Notes under the pieces: generated by a model | The model's database searches: none | What the model saw: the letters and a program-made list of their open reading frames with translations, nothing else | What the model was told of the DNA's origin: nothing | Origin: Triops longicaudatus | Lineage: Eukaryota; Arthropoda; Branchiopoda; Notostraca; Triopsidae | Reading direction: 5' to 3' | DNA: 64,000 nt | Assembly (NCBI GenBank): GCA_022885665.1 | Contig: JAGQDJ010000612.1 | Location: 1-64,000, forward strand | Part shown: in pieces, positions 35,401 through 48,330 of the stretch | How positions within the stretch are numbered: position 1 is the first letter of the stretch | Layout of the letters: the number at the start of each line of letters is the position of its first letter | Made by a program: the position numbers and the translations under genes

Positions 35401-38400
35401 GTGCTTTTCTTTTGGAATTTCTTACTGTAATTCATGTTGTGTTCGTAGCCTAAACTCCGTGGCACACTAAAAATAAGAAACAATAAAAAAATAGCTACAA
35501 ACAATCCCATAAGTGGGGAATCCACTGCAGTCTCCTGATTCAGAAGAAAAAAATATTCGTTCGGAAATGACAACTGAACCAGAAATATCCGCAGTCTGGG
35601 AGAATGGGACTTGGTAGAAGAAATCCCTCCGCAATCTTTGGTCCATTTGCTCCAGGCAAGTTTCACATAAATGCGCCCTAGGGGAAAAAAAACACCCTGG
35701 ATTTTGTCTTTTACCACCTGCATGAGTCAAGTTTTTTTCTGACGGATTTCCAAGTGGAAACTTAATTTCGGTTATGTAGGGTATGAAAAGAAATGTCGGG
35801 GAATTTTATTCAGAAAAAAAGAAGTGACATTGCTCTCATAGGATACTGTAATTCCCTCTCCTTTTTTTCTTATCGTACCTAAATTTAATATTTAAATTTC
35901 CTTAAAACTTCAGCCATTTTTTCTTTAATCTCGTATCAGATGGCGAAACTGGAACATTTGGTCACTTTTACGTCCACATTGTCCAGTAAAGAGTCCGTAA
36001 AAGGGACTTGGGAATAGGCCACAATACTGCCAAGTGATATTCTTGCCAAGCTGTTGTTAAGGTGAGTTTCGTATCCGAAATAGGAATTATTAGGTTTATA
36101 AGGAGCCTGATGGGGTCTAGTGGACGTGTGACTCACATCATTTTCTATAAAGTATCATGACACGGGCATATTGATGGCCTTCATTTACCAAAAGCTGTTC
36201 TTGATAGTAAAGGGCACTGTCGAAAAGCGAAAGAGAGGGGGAAGTTATGGGTTTGCTTGGTTCTGTTGTCCTTCTGTCTTTTCTCGCTGCTACTTTGCAT
36301 CTTGGCAGGCCAGTTATAGTGGATGTCGAATGTCGATCGAGGGTGGCCCGAAGCCATAATGGCCGGTGACATGTGTCGCCCCACAAAACCTGTATGTAAG
36401 GAGGGTTGACTCTCGTATATTCGACAGAAATACGTGAAAAAGAGGAAAGGGGGCGGTCTTTACAGATCGAGGGAAATGAACCATTATTAGCTTCACAGAA
36501 CAGTACTCGTTAGCTTTTCCCAACGTTTGGTGCACTAGAGACCTTATTATGACTGCGGACAATATTACGACTCGTTCCCAGTCAAATGGGAGTCGATTTG
36601 AATATGCGAGGGCTAATAGGAATCGGGAGTGAATAAATGTTCGCACCCTAAGTCCCTTGACGAAGTAATTAATTTCCAGTCAAGGAGATGTATTTTGCTT
36701 CCAACCCAAGATTCCCACGACCACGGCCAAGATTTGTATGGTAGAAGTGATATGAAGGATGGTGCACGATTTTCTTTATAGAAGAGAATTTATTACTGCC
36801 CCACAAACAGTACAGCATTTATTAAGCGCGGTAATGTAGGTTTGGTCTATTTCCAAGGCGATTGAACACGGTGCACCCCTGGGGAGCCTACACGAACTAA
36901 AAGGTGTAGGTTGAGTAAAGGAGCGTTTTGTCGTTGATTAATAAGACTGGCATGTATTATTTCCACTCTATTTTGAGCCGAAGAGAAAGAAAAAAATCAG
37001 CTGAATTACGTACACAAACCCTAATGTACTTTTATTACGAGCTTTTTTTTGCTTAAAGATTCTCTACTAAGCAATTTTTGGTAGAAGTGTGTTCCATTTA
37101 GCGGAAATGTAAGCCTGGTGTGACGTGGCTTTCAGTCTTTTGTCTGGCGGTTCCCAAACTTCCCAAAGTTAATGTTTGTGGTCGTTTTTCTGGAAATTTC
37201 CTGGAAAAAAAATGTTTTACGGTTATGTTCAGAAAATTTTTGTGTGTGCAATCGCCGCAATATGTCCAGCTTTATTTATTTTAACAGGTAAGAAATTGCA
37301 TATATTTTATCACTTTAATTCCAGACCACCAAAATATTTCGATTACTTGACGACGCCAGTTATGTATTTTTGTGATACGTCAAGTTGAAGTATTGAAACT
37401 AGTAGGAAAAATTTAATTTAAGCTTTTTTATTTATTTATTTATTTTGTGCTAAATCTTTCAACACAATTGCAAATGGTAGATGGCATGTGGTATAAAGGG
37501 CTTGAAGTGCCTTCATGCTACTTTGTCAATCGTGTTGCAAGAAAATACTGTATATTCACTTATTTCCGTCAGTTTTTCCTCGTTCCTGTCATTTTTTATT
37601 TATTTATTTATTTATTTTTTTTTTTTTTTTTTGGTGGTACGAATAGTGAGTTCTTGTTCAGTTCTAAGAAATAGAGCTTTCACAATTTTTCTTGTTCAAA
37701 CCGTTTTTAGTCCCGGTTATAGAAAACGAATGATCGATTCTCGCGGTTTTGGGGGTAAAAATTGTGTATGGGGGGGTGTTCTTGTCATAACGTAGGACTC
37801 TCGTACCGCTGTAGTGGCGGTATTGTGGTAAGAGTGTCTTTCCTCTCTTGCTTCGTCATCTTGTCCATTCCGCCCGTCAATTCTTATGAGAAAATGTCAC
37901 TCTAGCTCCAGCTCCATATCGGCCACGCTTGTTATTTCATCGAGCGATCTTTCGATGTAAGCTCGCTGCGTGCGGTTCACCAGGCAATCCATATTAAAGC
38001 TTGTGTTATTTTATGAAGCGAAAAGTCTTGTGTACAGGCCTTTCTTTTGGTTATAGGCAGCTAATCCTAACGTTGATCCCTCCGCTTAACTTATCAGAAT
38101 TATATTGAAAACCGTGTCAAAAGACTGCATACCAATTTTTCTTCGCTACATCCCTATATTTACGCGAATTTTTTGGTTGTGATGAATTCTCCGCGTAAAT
38201 TACTACCGATGAAAGAAAGAAATATTGTTGATAAAATTTTTTAAAAATGTCATGCTGACTTTGGGAGTATTTCAGCTATTTGTTTCAGACTTCGGAAACT
38301 CATATTCAATAAATGAGTTGACCGTAATGAGTTATTTAATGCGTTTCATAGGTTTTAACAGGAACTGTAACAGAAAGAGCTTAAGGATCAGTTCAAGTCA

Positions 38401-39924
38401 TTTTAAACACTTGCAGTTTAAATGAGCAAAGTTCAGATGAGGACTAATCCAGATCCACAGTGAATTAGATGGTTTGTGTTGAATTAACAGCTACTTTTTA
38501 ATTCATAGCGTTCCCGTGGCAGTGAATCCATGTTTTTTATTGTTCTTGCTAGATTTAACGGTTCGATAATTTATGTACTGAATAACTTTTGCCCTAAAAG
38601 GCTGTTACTTGTCGTGAGTTGTAATTGGAATTATTGGTGCAAGAGTAAGGTTACGGTAACTAAAACTCTGCCTTTGCGTGACGAGTGTAATAGACAATGA
38701 AGATGTTTGTGTTGATCTTTTCTTAGACAATTTACGTTCTCGAATAGAGTAGACGTATATCACGTTGCGTGATTACGCTTTTAGAACTCCTTACCGATTC
38801 GCTACATACACATGTTGTTATTAATAAGGTAGCTTACAGTTGACGTGACTGTCTGGTTCGCAGATTTTGCAAAAATCGCGTAAGGGCGACGAATTCATCA
38901 GTGAAATAAATAAATATAAATCGCGATTAAATAAAACTCTCGTCAAATTATAAAGAAAGCTGTTGCACGTATTTCACAATGGAAGAATTCGTGCAATAAC
39001 AATTCTCGAGTTTCCTTTAGAAGTTTCGGTTGTCAAAGTAAGTCTATTAAAATGTGTTACTCAGCGAGCATTTTGACGCTTGTCAAGATGTTTTCGAAAT
39101 GACGGGATCTTTTGAGCACAATGAGCCTTTTTGGCTTGAAAAGCCATTTCTTTCGTTTTTGACTGATTATTAAGATCTTCATACAAGCCTCAGTACTTGC
39201 AACAGATTTAAAGCAAAGGATTCAAGGCTTTCTGCAAAATCACCGATTGAGATTAAGTCTGCAAAGGGATTCTTGCGTCGCTGGCTGGTTTCTTCTCTTT
39301 TAACACTCAAGCTTTTCAGTGAGTGATTTCTTTCCTATCCGGCAGCTTTTGAGAAAAAGTTAATAAAACTTAGACGCAGATAATAAGGCAAAGCGTCGTC
39401 AGCAATATTTTCTTCATTAGGCCGTCTTTTGTTCCTGTGCCAATCGGAACTTTTGTTTCTTGGAGAAAAAGCTGATAACATCCCGTTCCTGTTTCTTGTC
39501 TTTTTACTCTTCCGAAAACGCCGACTCGACGCCTTTTTTATCTGATACGCTCAGTGGAGAGGCCGTTTATGGTGTACGTTTACCATGAACATAAGACGCT
39601 CAACATATGTGACATTACGGCCTAACGTCTAAAGGAAATGAGTGGTTGACGGTAGTAAACACTGACACCTTCTCCAGTTTCCTACGCGACCTGTTTCCTT
39701 CCGTGCTTTATGGTGTCATTGGCTATGGCATCCGGCAACTCCATTACTCTCCTATCCCGCTCATCATTCCCACAATAAACTAGCTGTAGTGAATAAAGTA
39801 TACGGTAAGATAACGGCCCGATGCTAGCGCCACGGCAATTTGTGCATCTTCTCTCGAATATTCCGCAATACGCAGCTAGACTTCCATAAAAGCAAAATAG
39901 TTTTCTCAATAACTACCGTGTGCT
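32009..39924. other. Gene-poor region, left part
   Basis: About 7.9 kb with no supported coding exon on either strand. ORFs here are at most about 140 codons, lack domains, and mostly arise from pyrimidine-rich runs that translate to Phe/Leu/Ser. It contains a poly-T run with an N (32419-32488), listed separately. It could be intergenic or an intron of a gene outside the window. Confidence 0.5.
32419..32488. repeat. Poly-T tract with one ambiguous base
   Basis: About 70 T with an N at 32458. As with the tract at 8836-8897, the ambiguous base suggests an unresolved homopolymer length. It lies about 410 bp downstream of the six-RRM stop. Confidence 0.9.
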
Positions 39925-39949
39925 TACAGTAGAACTCCGATTTTGTCAA
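39925..39949. repeat. Possible mariner/pogo-type terminal repeat, copy 1
   Basis: ACAGTAGAACTCCGATTTTG with flanking TCAA resembles the ends of pogo/Tigger-like elements and matches a second site at 43404-43427. No partner inverted end was found nearby. Confidence 0.35.
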
Positions 39950-39959
39950 ACAAATACCT

Positions 39960-40472
39960 ACCCACAAAATATCTACCCACAAAAGATACATATCCTGCTC
40001 CTGCATCATTCAATCAGATCGACAACATGTCCTAGGAAACACAAAGAACTCGGACAACCCAACACGCATCGACAAACTGTTGAGGGATATCTCGACAAAA
40101 CAATGGGATGAAATGCTTTCCATGCTCAAAAACCTAAAAATCACACCTTCAACACGACCAATCTGCAAACTGCCGCTGCCGAGAAAAATGATTTCGTCAA
40201 TTATTCAACTGCGTACGACACACTTCCCAACCAAAGCTTACCTGTACAGAATAAAAAAAGCGGACGACCCGTACTGCAGCTGCCGCGATAGACCAAGACA
40301 AGAATTAGGCCACCTCTTTTTCCATTGCGAAAAACTCAACAAGCAAAGAGCGCTACTACTCAGATCCCTTGCCCACATCAGACTCCATTTCAACATCCAA
40401 AATATTCTAACAAATCCCAAAGCTTTCCACGCTGTCAAAGATTTCGCTGTGTCGGCAAAAGACCTTAAGTAA
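39960..40472 (+). mobile_element. Decayed non-LTR retrotransposon, C-terminal end of the polyprotein
   Basis: An open frame runs through to a TAA at 40470-40472. Its text is typical of the region after the reverse transcriptase/RNase H domains of non-LTR elements: RTTHFPTKAYLYRIKKADD, then PYCSC and LGHLFFHC, that is a CxC...HxxxxC zinc-knuckle arrangement. The domains that should precede it are absent, so this is a 5'-truncated copy. A direct duplication ATCTACCCACAAA near 39970 marks a disturbed left edge. The clade (jockey, I or R1 type) cannot be set from so short a piece. Confidence 0.7.
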
Positions 40473-43400
40473 CACCACACTCCTTTATACAGACAGCTCC
40501 TCTCCCCTTATAATCCCATTCAAGTCAAATGTATATAAGTGCTGTAAATTACCGAACGAAAGTCCATAATAAGCTTACTATTATGTGACATAATGTATAT
40601 ATTTGTTATTGTTTTAAATGTTACATCAACAACTATTAAAGTGAACCGATGTACGGCAACGAGCAAAGCTCATGCCGATGAAAGAAGTAAAAAAAGAATA
40701 CATTAAGTTCCAAGTTGAGTCGCTAGAGGCGCCACCAGAAAATCCACCATTGCTGTTTGTGTAGAATCTGACATTCATAGAACATTTTAACGTAATTCCT
40801 GGTACACAAAGATAGAGGTTCAAGTAAACACGTCTATTTTCTTTACTTCCCTTTCTTTGACTTTATAATCTTTTTTTCGTTTTATTTGAAACAACAAACT
40901 GATAGTATCTTAATTTATTTCTCAAAAAGTAAACAATTATTTAAAATAATTGGTTACACAAAGGTTTCATTTTTAAAACACGTAGACCACTGTAGTAAAT
41001 ATACAAATGCGTTTTAATGTGATGGCTTCGATACTGGCGCCTCTAGCAGTGTAACTACGATCCCTACTTTGAAATAAGCCTTATTTCACTTTATATAATA
41101 CTACGGTGTCATTTATTCCTGAAGTACACAACACATTCCGGCTCCGGAAGAGGGGATGGAAGAGCATACGTTTGCGCGCGATATCTTTCTCCCCTTCCAG
41201 AACGGAAGGATGTACGTGAAAGGCCGTGCCAATTTTCTTACGGAATTAAGTCAGCCATTAGGCCACCCAACGACGATGGACTAATTGACTACACCGTTTC
41301 ACTATCGGAAGTTGATTCACTTAGCTGGTTGCATCTCGCACACATTGTTTTGTTGCCCTGGATACCCTTTTTTTCCTTTTTTTTTCTTTCTTAATATTAT
41401 TTAATAATTTTCGCGTTAAGGCGCTTTTATAGCTTCCAGGGTATAAAGCGGGAGATAAAACTGTTGCTTGTCGTAAAATTAGGGGTATAGGGGGTTAGAG
41501 GGGGTGGGGTAAAGTACGTGTAAAACGCGTGTAGAACGATAGCGATAGCCAGAACGTATTAATCCGATAAAGAGTGGTGCGCCGTTAAGGTTGAGACTTG
41601 CCTGAAGCTTTTGGTAAGTGTGTGGTTTTCACCAACACTTTGCATAATTAGGGACTGATGGATTCTTCGGTTCTGTACGCACAAGTTTTCCGGAAGGATG
41701 CTAACATAGATTGCCCCAGAAGAGGCCACTTATGTCTTACATAACGCGGTAAGTTACGTGATCGTAAGAGGAGTGTGCCAAATACGAAAGGGTTCTGGAG
41801 AGCAGGGATTTTGAAAAAAGAAGAAGCTTTTAAAAAAGTTGTTGAGTGAAGACGAAGATAATTTGTACCGAAAAGAGGAAGAAGGTCGTTTATCGATTCT
41901 TCGGGTGCCTTATTTTCGCGCCCTATAATTTAATAAAATAATCCCTTCTTTTAAGCGTCTGCTTGTGTGAATAGAATTCTAAATTCTTTATTTTTCATAT
42001 AAAATCACAAAAGATCTTACTACTGTGTCAGATTCTAAGAATCGGAAATTAAAACTACATTAAAACACGTGTAGAACAGTTTTGGAAGTGTAATAGATTG
42101 ACCAAAAAATTACAATTCATAAATCCGGGTATCTTCCCGTTAGAAATTAATCAAAGCTTCGACAAATATGATGAACGGGTGAGAAATTTATTTGAAAATA
42201 AATAAAGCTTACCTGAAAGAAACTTATTGTGATGTTGCTTTTTAAGTGAAGCTCAAACCACTTCTGTTTGTTAATTTAATGTTAAACTGCAAATTACTGC
42301 AAATTAAATGTAGGCAACGAGAAAACGCTCATGCCTGATTCCAAAAGCGAATGTGTACGTATAAATACACTCTTATAGCAAGTCTAAATATAGTGAAAAG
42401 GGATCTGATTCTTGTTTGAGTGAGCGAAAAGCACCTCGTGAGTTCTGTGAGTTAAACGAGGAAAACTCTTTGCAAAGTGTTGTAGGAAGATATTCCGAGG
42501 GTAAGGAAGACGGAGGATGGGGACGACAAAGTGAGAAAGAAGAAACAAAAATCTGGTGGTGCTTTCGTACTGGGTTATTACATTGTTTCTGAGCCAATGG
42601 GAAGAGATGGGTGTCCTCGGAAGAATTGCATGGTGATAGACGGAGTATGGGAGTTGACTGTGTCTATCCAGAAAGGACTGTGGATAGGTCGAAAAGGCGA
42701 GCCAGCAGAGATTTCCATTTATATTGCTTTTTGTGCATGTACAGAGTCGCTATAGCAAGCAATCACATGGATGTTAAAAGCGCTTGTCAAACAGAAAGTG
42801 TGAAAGTCTCTCTCACGGTCTGACTCTCTCTTCAGTGCGCTTTTGCAAAAGCAAACACATTGTCAAAGACATTCCGTGATACTCGCTCATTTTGGCCCGT
42901 TGCTTGTTTCCACTTTCTGCGAGGCGCAACGTACTTTCGAACGCGTCCAAGGGATTAGGCTCCGCCCTTTGCTTGATGGGGTGGGGAAAGCGAGTTGAAA
43001 GTTGGTAATAGCGACCTTAATTATAGTGTTGCTAAGTGCTTGGATCGCTCCAAAACCATCACCCCCTGCTTAATTGCCCTTTTGGCATAGTTAGTTTCAC
43101 GAAAGGAACTGTCATGAGTTATTTCAAAAGGTGATTTATAGACAAGAAGTGTTGTGGGGACTTTTGCACCGTGATGCAGCCAGGACTGAGACTCCTTTAG
43201 GGAAAAGGATAGCAAATGCAACAATTATGGCACAAACTAGAGCTAGCTTTGTGAATAAGTTACACGTTAAGTGAAACTTCCCGTATAATCAACATGTGAT
43301 GTTGAATTATGTTGGAAAAGACAAACACTTGCAGTACCCACCGCTTTTTTTATGGTCTGCGTGGGATTTCTAACATGTACTAGTTTATTTATCTAATTGT

Positions 43401-46400
43401 ACCACAGTACAATTCCGATTTTGTCAACTCCGAATATGAGAATCCTGATAACAATCCATCACATTTAGGGGCATTTTTTTGTCTTAGTTAACAAGTTTTT
43501 TAATTTATTTGAAGCATTTACGCAAGAACCTTGTCAAATTTCCTAACAATGATCTCATTTATATTTAATTTTGACACAAAAGTACGATTTTTGATTACTC
43601 TTGAGCTTGATTTTTCGAAAATAATCTATAATTTTACAAATAATTTAAGCTTAAGGTGTGGAATGCTTTACTGTACAATAGGTCTGGATTTTACGACAAA
43701 TTTGCTTTGCTGTAGAAATGAGAGGAAGCTTATCCGTTCTTACTCCAAGTTGAAGGGACTGTAAAACAATGGTTCATTAGTTTGCAAATGTGATGGTATA
43801 AAGTCCGTTGTGAAGCTTTCCGATGAAGTGGCTTTAGTACAATGAATATCGAGAACCTTGCAAAATACTCTAAATCTGTTTAAAAAATACAAAGACAATT
43901 CATGTATGGGCTACCATTTACCGAAACACCCAAGTTCAAGTCAGAAGTGCAGGTGGCCGCGTCCGACAACGCAATGAATGATGTTTTGGTACTGAGGCGT
44001 GGGAGAAACCACAGACAGAAAGCAACAAAGAGAAGCACCCTGTACAACCGAAAAGTTGTACCGAATTTGTAGAACCATACATTGGTTTGACAATTGGCGT
44101 ATAAAAAAAAACACACCATAAAAAGGCAAAATTGTCAAGACAATAACTTTTGACGTTGCTAGTCAGTTTGTTTTTTAAAATATTATTTTGTAAAAAAAAA
44201 AAGTTTATTTTCAAATTTCTGAAAGGAATAACTAACGAGCTAATGATGCAGTAGCATTTTTCGGGAAAAAAGGTTATAAGCAAGCTATCTGAACTGTAAA
44301 TGTAAACAAGCTATAGTAAATCCTTCGAATAGCTCTTGTGCACTTTGAGGATTAAATTCAGGACAAGAATAGTGAATGACACATCTCTACCTTTTGCCTT
44401 CTAGACTTTTATACCGAATTGACTTGGAAGAAAAATGCTTGTTGTACTTCAAAAGACTGCTTTCGGCCTCTTTTTTGTCATGCTCAAATCCTCTCTTTAT
44501 TATTTCGAAAGTGTAAAGGCGAGGTGTTACGTAAGAAATTCTTGATAACTTAACAATGCGTTGCTTACGAAAGGAAGACTATCATTGAAGCCAATGTTGG
44601 AGGAAAATAGAGTTGACAATGCTTCGAAAATGAAGCCAAGGGAATACAATTTTCTACCGCTTTTTCACCCCTCCGCGCTTCTCGCGTTCTTCCTCCAGTT
44701 TTAGCATTTACGGAGTTCGTAGAGTTCCAAAATCTCTTCAATTTTTTCTCTTTTTTGGCAAAAATTGTTTAAGATTTTTTTTTCCTGGCTTTCTTTTGTA
44801 TCGGACCTAAAGGGCTAGGAAAGGGTAAAGAGAGTAGAACTAAAGCGAATGTAAGACGAAAAAAGTTCATAGGGCGCCACGGAGTTCAGGAGAGTGTTTG
44901 CGGGATGCGGAACGAGAGGCAAAGAGCCATTGGCTCATCATATATCAGTGTCAGGACGCACTTTAAGTAGAAGTTTCTGGCAACGATGCCTGCATACTTA
45001 AAAGACAACCACAGCACCCACCGCAGCCTCCCAAACTGTCATTAGTCTTCTCTCGTTCCTCAACAAAAACTGCTCTATGGTGATATATATCTCCCAAAAT
45101 CAAACGATTTCTCGCTTCCGGATTTCGGGGCTTTTTCTTTGACTTGGACGAAAACAGGTTTAGCGTAAGAGGCTGACACCTTTGGAAAGGTTTCTCCAAG
45201 ATTTTTTTTTTTTTTTTTTTTTACTTTCCACTATTTTTTATATTTTTTTCAGAAAAAAAGAAAATCCTGCCAAGCCGTTTGCATAGTGATGACGTCACTG
45301 ACATCGTGCCCGTACAAATCGAACAAGACGTTTGGAATCGGGTTTAAATGGTCTTACGTGGAGAGTTTTACAACGGAAATCCTGTCTTTTTATTTTTATT
45401 TTATGAAAGAGAAAGCCCACGTTAGATGTATTGGAGGGTTTGAGGGAGTTAAAAGGGGTTGGAAGTACCTTTTTAGAAGAAAAGTTGGTTGATTTCGGTT
45501 TGCGTTTGCATGTGGGAACCATCACTTGATTTGATGGGCTGCTCCGACTCAGGCGATTTCCCTTTTCGGTTTCACGATCCATCGCCAAATGAATGGATAG
45601 CAGGAAGATTAAAGGAGCGCTTTTAAAGGAAGTTGTAAAGGAAAAAGAGAGCAAGAGAGCTATAGAGAAAAGAGAGACGGAGAGAAGTAATCCCTGAAGG
45701 AAAGGACGAAAAAGCTTCAACAGCTATAAAAACCTTACTCCCATCAGCAGAAATTCGACGATTTTAGAAGCGCCCCCCTAGTTACAAATCAGACATCTGA
45801 TCCGCAGTACCTTTTAGCTTTCGGCTGATGGAAATAAACAGGTAGATAAAACTCGGGGAAATAGCTTACGGTATGCGGAACGAATTTTGAGGCCTGTGTT
45901 TTACCATATTCTGCGAAACTACTGCAAAAATTTCAGTGCGGAATCCCAAGCATTATTTTGTAGGAAAAAAGGCGTTTTTATTACTTATGGGGAAGAATAT
46001 GTGATGCAACTCGTCCATTACACAATCTACATCTAAATAAATGCAAAAGTCTTGAAAAATATCTCGCGCTATTTTGGAAGTAACAAGTCAAAATTACTTG
46101 ATGCGCTTTAAATAAAAACGTATTGTGTATTTAATTCTTATTTGCTATGTAGTTGGGATTTTCCCAACTCTCATCACACTTATCCAGTGTTTGGTTAACT
46201 AACCTACAGATCGAGATCATATAGATTAGACAATAGGGCTTTTGCTGAGCTACGAGTCAAAATTGTTTGTTAGTTCTTTGAATTGCCCTTATCTGGTTGA
46301 CACCGTTTGAATGAAGAATTACGGACAATAAACACGCATAGAGCACGTGTGTTCAGAAAGTAATGTTTCGGCCCTGCTTTCGTTTGATAACATGAGAGGA

Positions 46401-47296
46401 AACAAGAAACCATAGCTAAATGCGATGCATGGCTCTAGGCCATTACCGCTGTAATGAGGTGAAACATGATCCATTCTTTTAATCTGTGGCGTCGCTGGGC
46501 TCTTAATTGGGAACATCATAATGTTCTCGTCACTCAAACACAAAAAAAAAATGAATAATAATCTCCAACACGCCCCCTAGCAATGAATCTCTCATCTTTT
46601 CCGTATACCCAACCTTGCTGTATCATTGCTATGAATAAGAAAAGAAAAGAGAAAGTAATATGTATGATCCCAACACTTGGTGTATGATTGTTAATCTCGC
46701 AGTAGCTTGAGGCTGTGAAAATGAAATTTCCTCGACGTGAGATGATCTTGGATGGCTTTCTTTGCACACGGAGCAGCCCTGTCTGGTCAAGCAATATGAC
46801 AGTATAAGGCAAAGGATCTGGTGCACACTGCATCTTTCCCTCTTCTTCTTTAGGATTCCCTCTAATTGTGGCCCCCGGATCATATAAGTCAGCTCTAAGG
46901 AGCTTCGCATGAACGCCCTTGTTTCTTGCTGCTCAGTACTCGGAATCTTTTCCTTTTTTTTTTCTTCCTGTTAGGTTCTCGCTAAGGGAGTGTGCTGTGC
47001 GAAATTCTGTGCTTTTCTCCCCAAGTGGTGATCTTTATCACGAGCTCACACCCCAAGCTGTCTTCCTTACTTCCTTAATAAAATAAATGCACCGCTAGTT
47101 GCATCCACGCGTTATACACGCACCTTGATCAATATCAACTCAGGGACCTCGTTCCATCATCTTAAATACTTTTGTCGCAGAAGGGACTCAAAGGCAAATG
47201 CTATCGAAAAAGACAAACACTAGACAAGAAAGGGGGGCGTGTGTCTTGTGTGTTGTTTGTTGAAGGAATTTGATTGCCAATTCAACTCGCTCCTAG
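40473..47296. other. Gene-poor region, middle part
   Basis: About 6.8 kb without a supported gene. The first roughly 150 bp are probably the 3' tail of the retrotransposon copy. A plus-strand frame at about 43888-44071 and minus-strand ORFs near 44000 and 45300-45720 were considered and have no domain. A CRE palindrome TGACGTCA occurs at 45290-45297. Confidence 0.45.
43404..43427. repeat. Possible mariner/pogo-type terminal repeat, copy 2
   Basis: ACAGTACAATTCCGATTTTG with following TCAA matches the site at 39925 with few changes. The opposite end of the element was not found. Confidence 0.35.
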
Positions 47297-47482
47297 GTGA
47301 CAGGAATGAATGTTAAGACAAACGCCCTTTCGGGGTGAATCTCCCTGGAGGAGTTGCATGAATTATAGTTGAAAATAAAGGAAATAGTAGTGGTTTTTAA
47401 ACTGGGTAAAAAATCGGAGAGAAGAAATGTGAATTGTTTTATTGTGTTTCCACTGCTAACCTGACATGCGTTACGGGTTATC
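47297..47482. repeat. Dispersed repeat A, copy 1
   Basis: It shares an ordered series of blocks with 48160-48330: GTGACAGGAA, GACAAACGCC with TTTCGG, TCTCC, a TGAAATGAAGG/TGAAAATAAAGG block, GGATAAAAATCG/GGGTAAAAAATCGG, and a final ACGGGTTA(T/C)C. Divergence with indels points to an old duplication or two copies of one transposon. No coding potential. Confidence 0.55.
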
Positions 47483-47699
47483 CGCATGAGCTAAAACGCG
47501 TCGTAACTCGGTTTTGAATTTAGTCATTATTTAATAAATAATTAGAAATTATTGAAATTTGTTCCCGCCAGTGCCGTCTTAACTTGTCCACGCGCTTATG
47601 ACACTGGGGAACAGGGAATCTCTTCTTTGCCTCGAAATATTGGAACACAAAGAACCCAAGTCTTTAGCTTATTTCATAATTTGATGGATTGTCACGTTC

Positions 47700-47907
47700 T
47701 ACTCCTTTTCGTGCTAACTCTCACTTTTTGGTTACAACAATCAAATTTTACATTGAAGAAACGGAACTGGCTCAAAAGAAGGTCAAGAAGGAACTAACTA
47801 TTACAGGCTGGGTGCAGTGGATTTCATTCTTTCTAATAATGAATCTTAAGATTCGTTGTTGGGCGGCTACGAAACTTAACTGTTGGGCAACAAGGAACGC
47901 TACAGTA
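47700..47907. repeat. Dispersed repeat B, copy 1
   Basis: About 208 bp, roughly 80 percent identical by eye to 52183-52388. Shared blocks include CGTGCTAACTCTCACTTT, ACAACAATCAAATTT, GGAACT, ATTACAGGCT and TTGTTGGGCGGCTACGAAA. A decayed hairpin sits at 47835-47860. Confidence 0.65.
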
Positions 47908-48159
47908 TTTTACCACCACAGGGACCATACAGGGGAAATCAAATCTTAATTTACAAGTTCTGGGTTTATTCTCAAAAATTTTATATAGAAAAGGTATTCA
48001 TAAGAAAATAGGAGAAACTAGGAGAAAGAGCTTGTGAGAGAAAATCCCTTCCGGCTTCGTCCGGAACAGAATTATTAAAAATGTAATAATTATTTGAATT
48101 TACTTATGATTTAATTATTTGATATTGTATCGCTTGTTATGTGATGGGGAACAGTGCCT

Positions 48160-48330
48160 TAGGCGACAGGAAGGAATGTCCATGTAACGACAAACGCCTT
48201 TCGGCCGCGGTCTCCGTTGAAGAATTTTATGAGTAGCTGAAATGAAGGGATTTCAAAACTTGGATAAAAATCGCTGTCAAGGAACTGTCAACCTTTCTTA
48301 ATCACAAATCGCATCACTCACGGGTTACCA
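48160..48330. repeat. Dispersed repeat A, copy 2
   Basis: This is the partner of 47297-47482 in the same orientation. The sequence between the two copies contains repeat B copy 1. Confidence 0.55.

Noticed and set aside
43880..44119. Plus-strand frame near 43888-44071 and minus-strand ORFs as possible transposon gag relics
   Set aside because: About 60 basic codons without any family motif; not enough to call a mobile element.
45295..45720. 141-codon minus-strand ORF with a hydrophobic N-terminus like a signal peptide
   Set aside because: It opens at TTG directly after an in-frame stop; the first ATG lies after the hydrophobic part, so the signal peptide would not be translated.
46153..46169. 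Small hairpin GTTGGGA-TTT-TCCCAAC
   Set aside because: Seven-base arms are expected by chance in 64 kb; no gene or repeat context.
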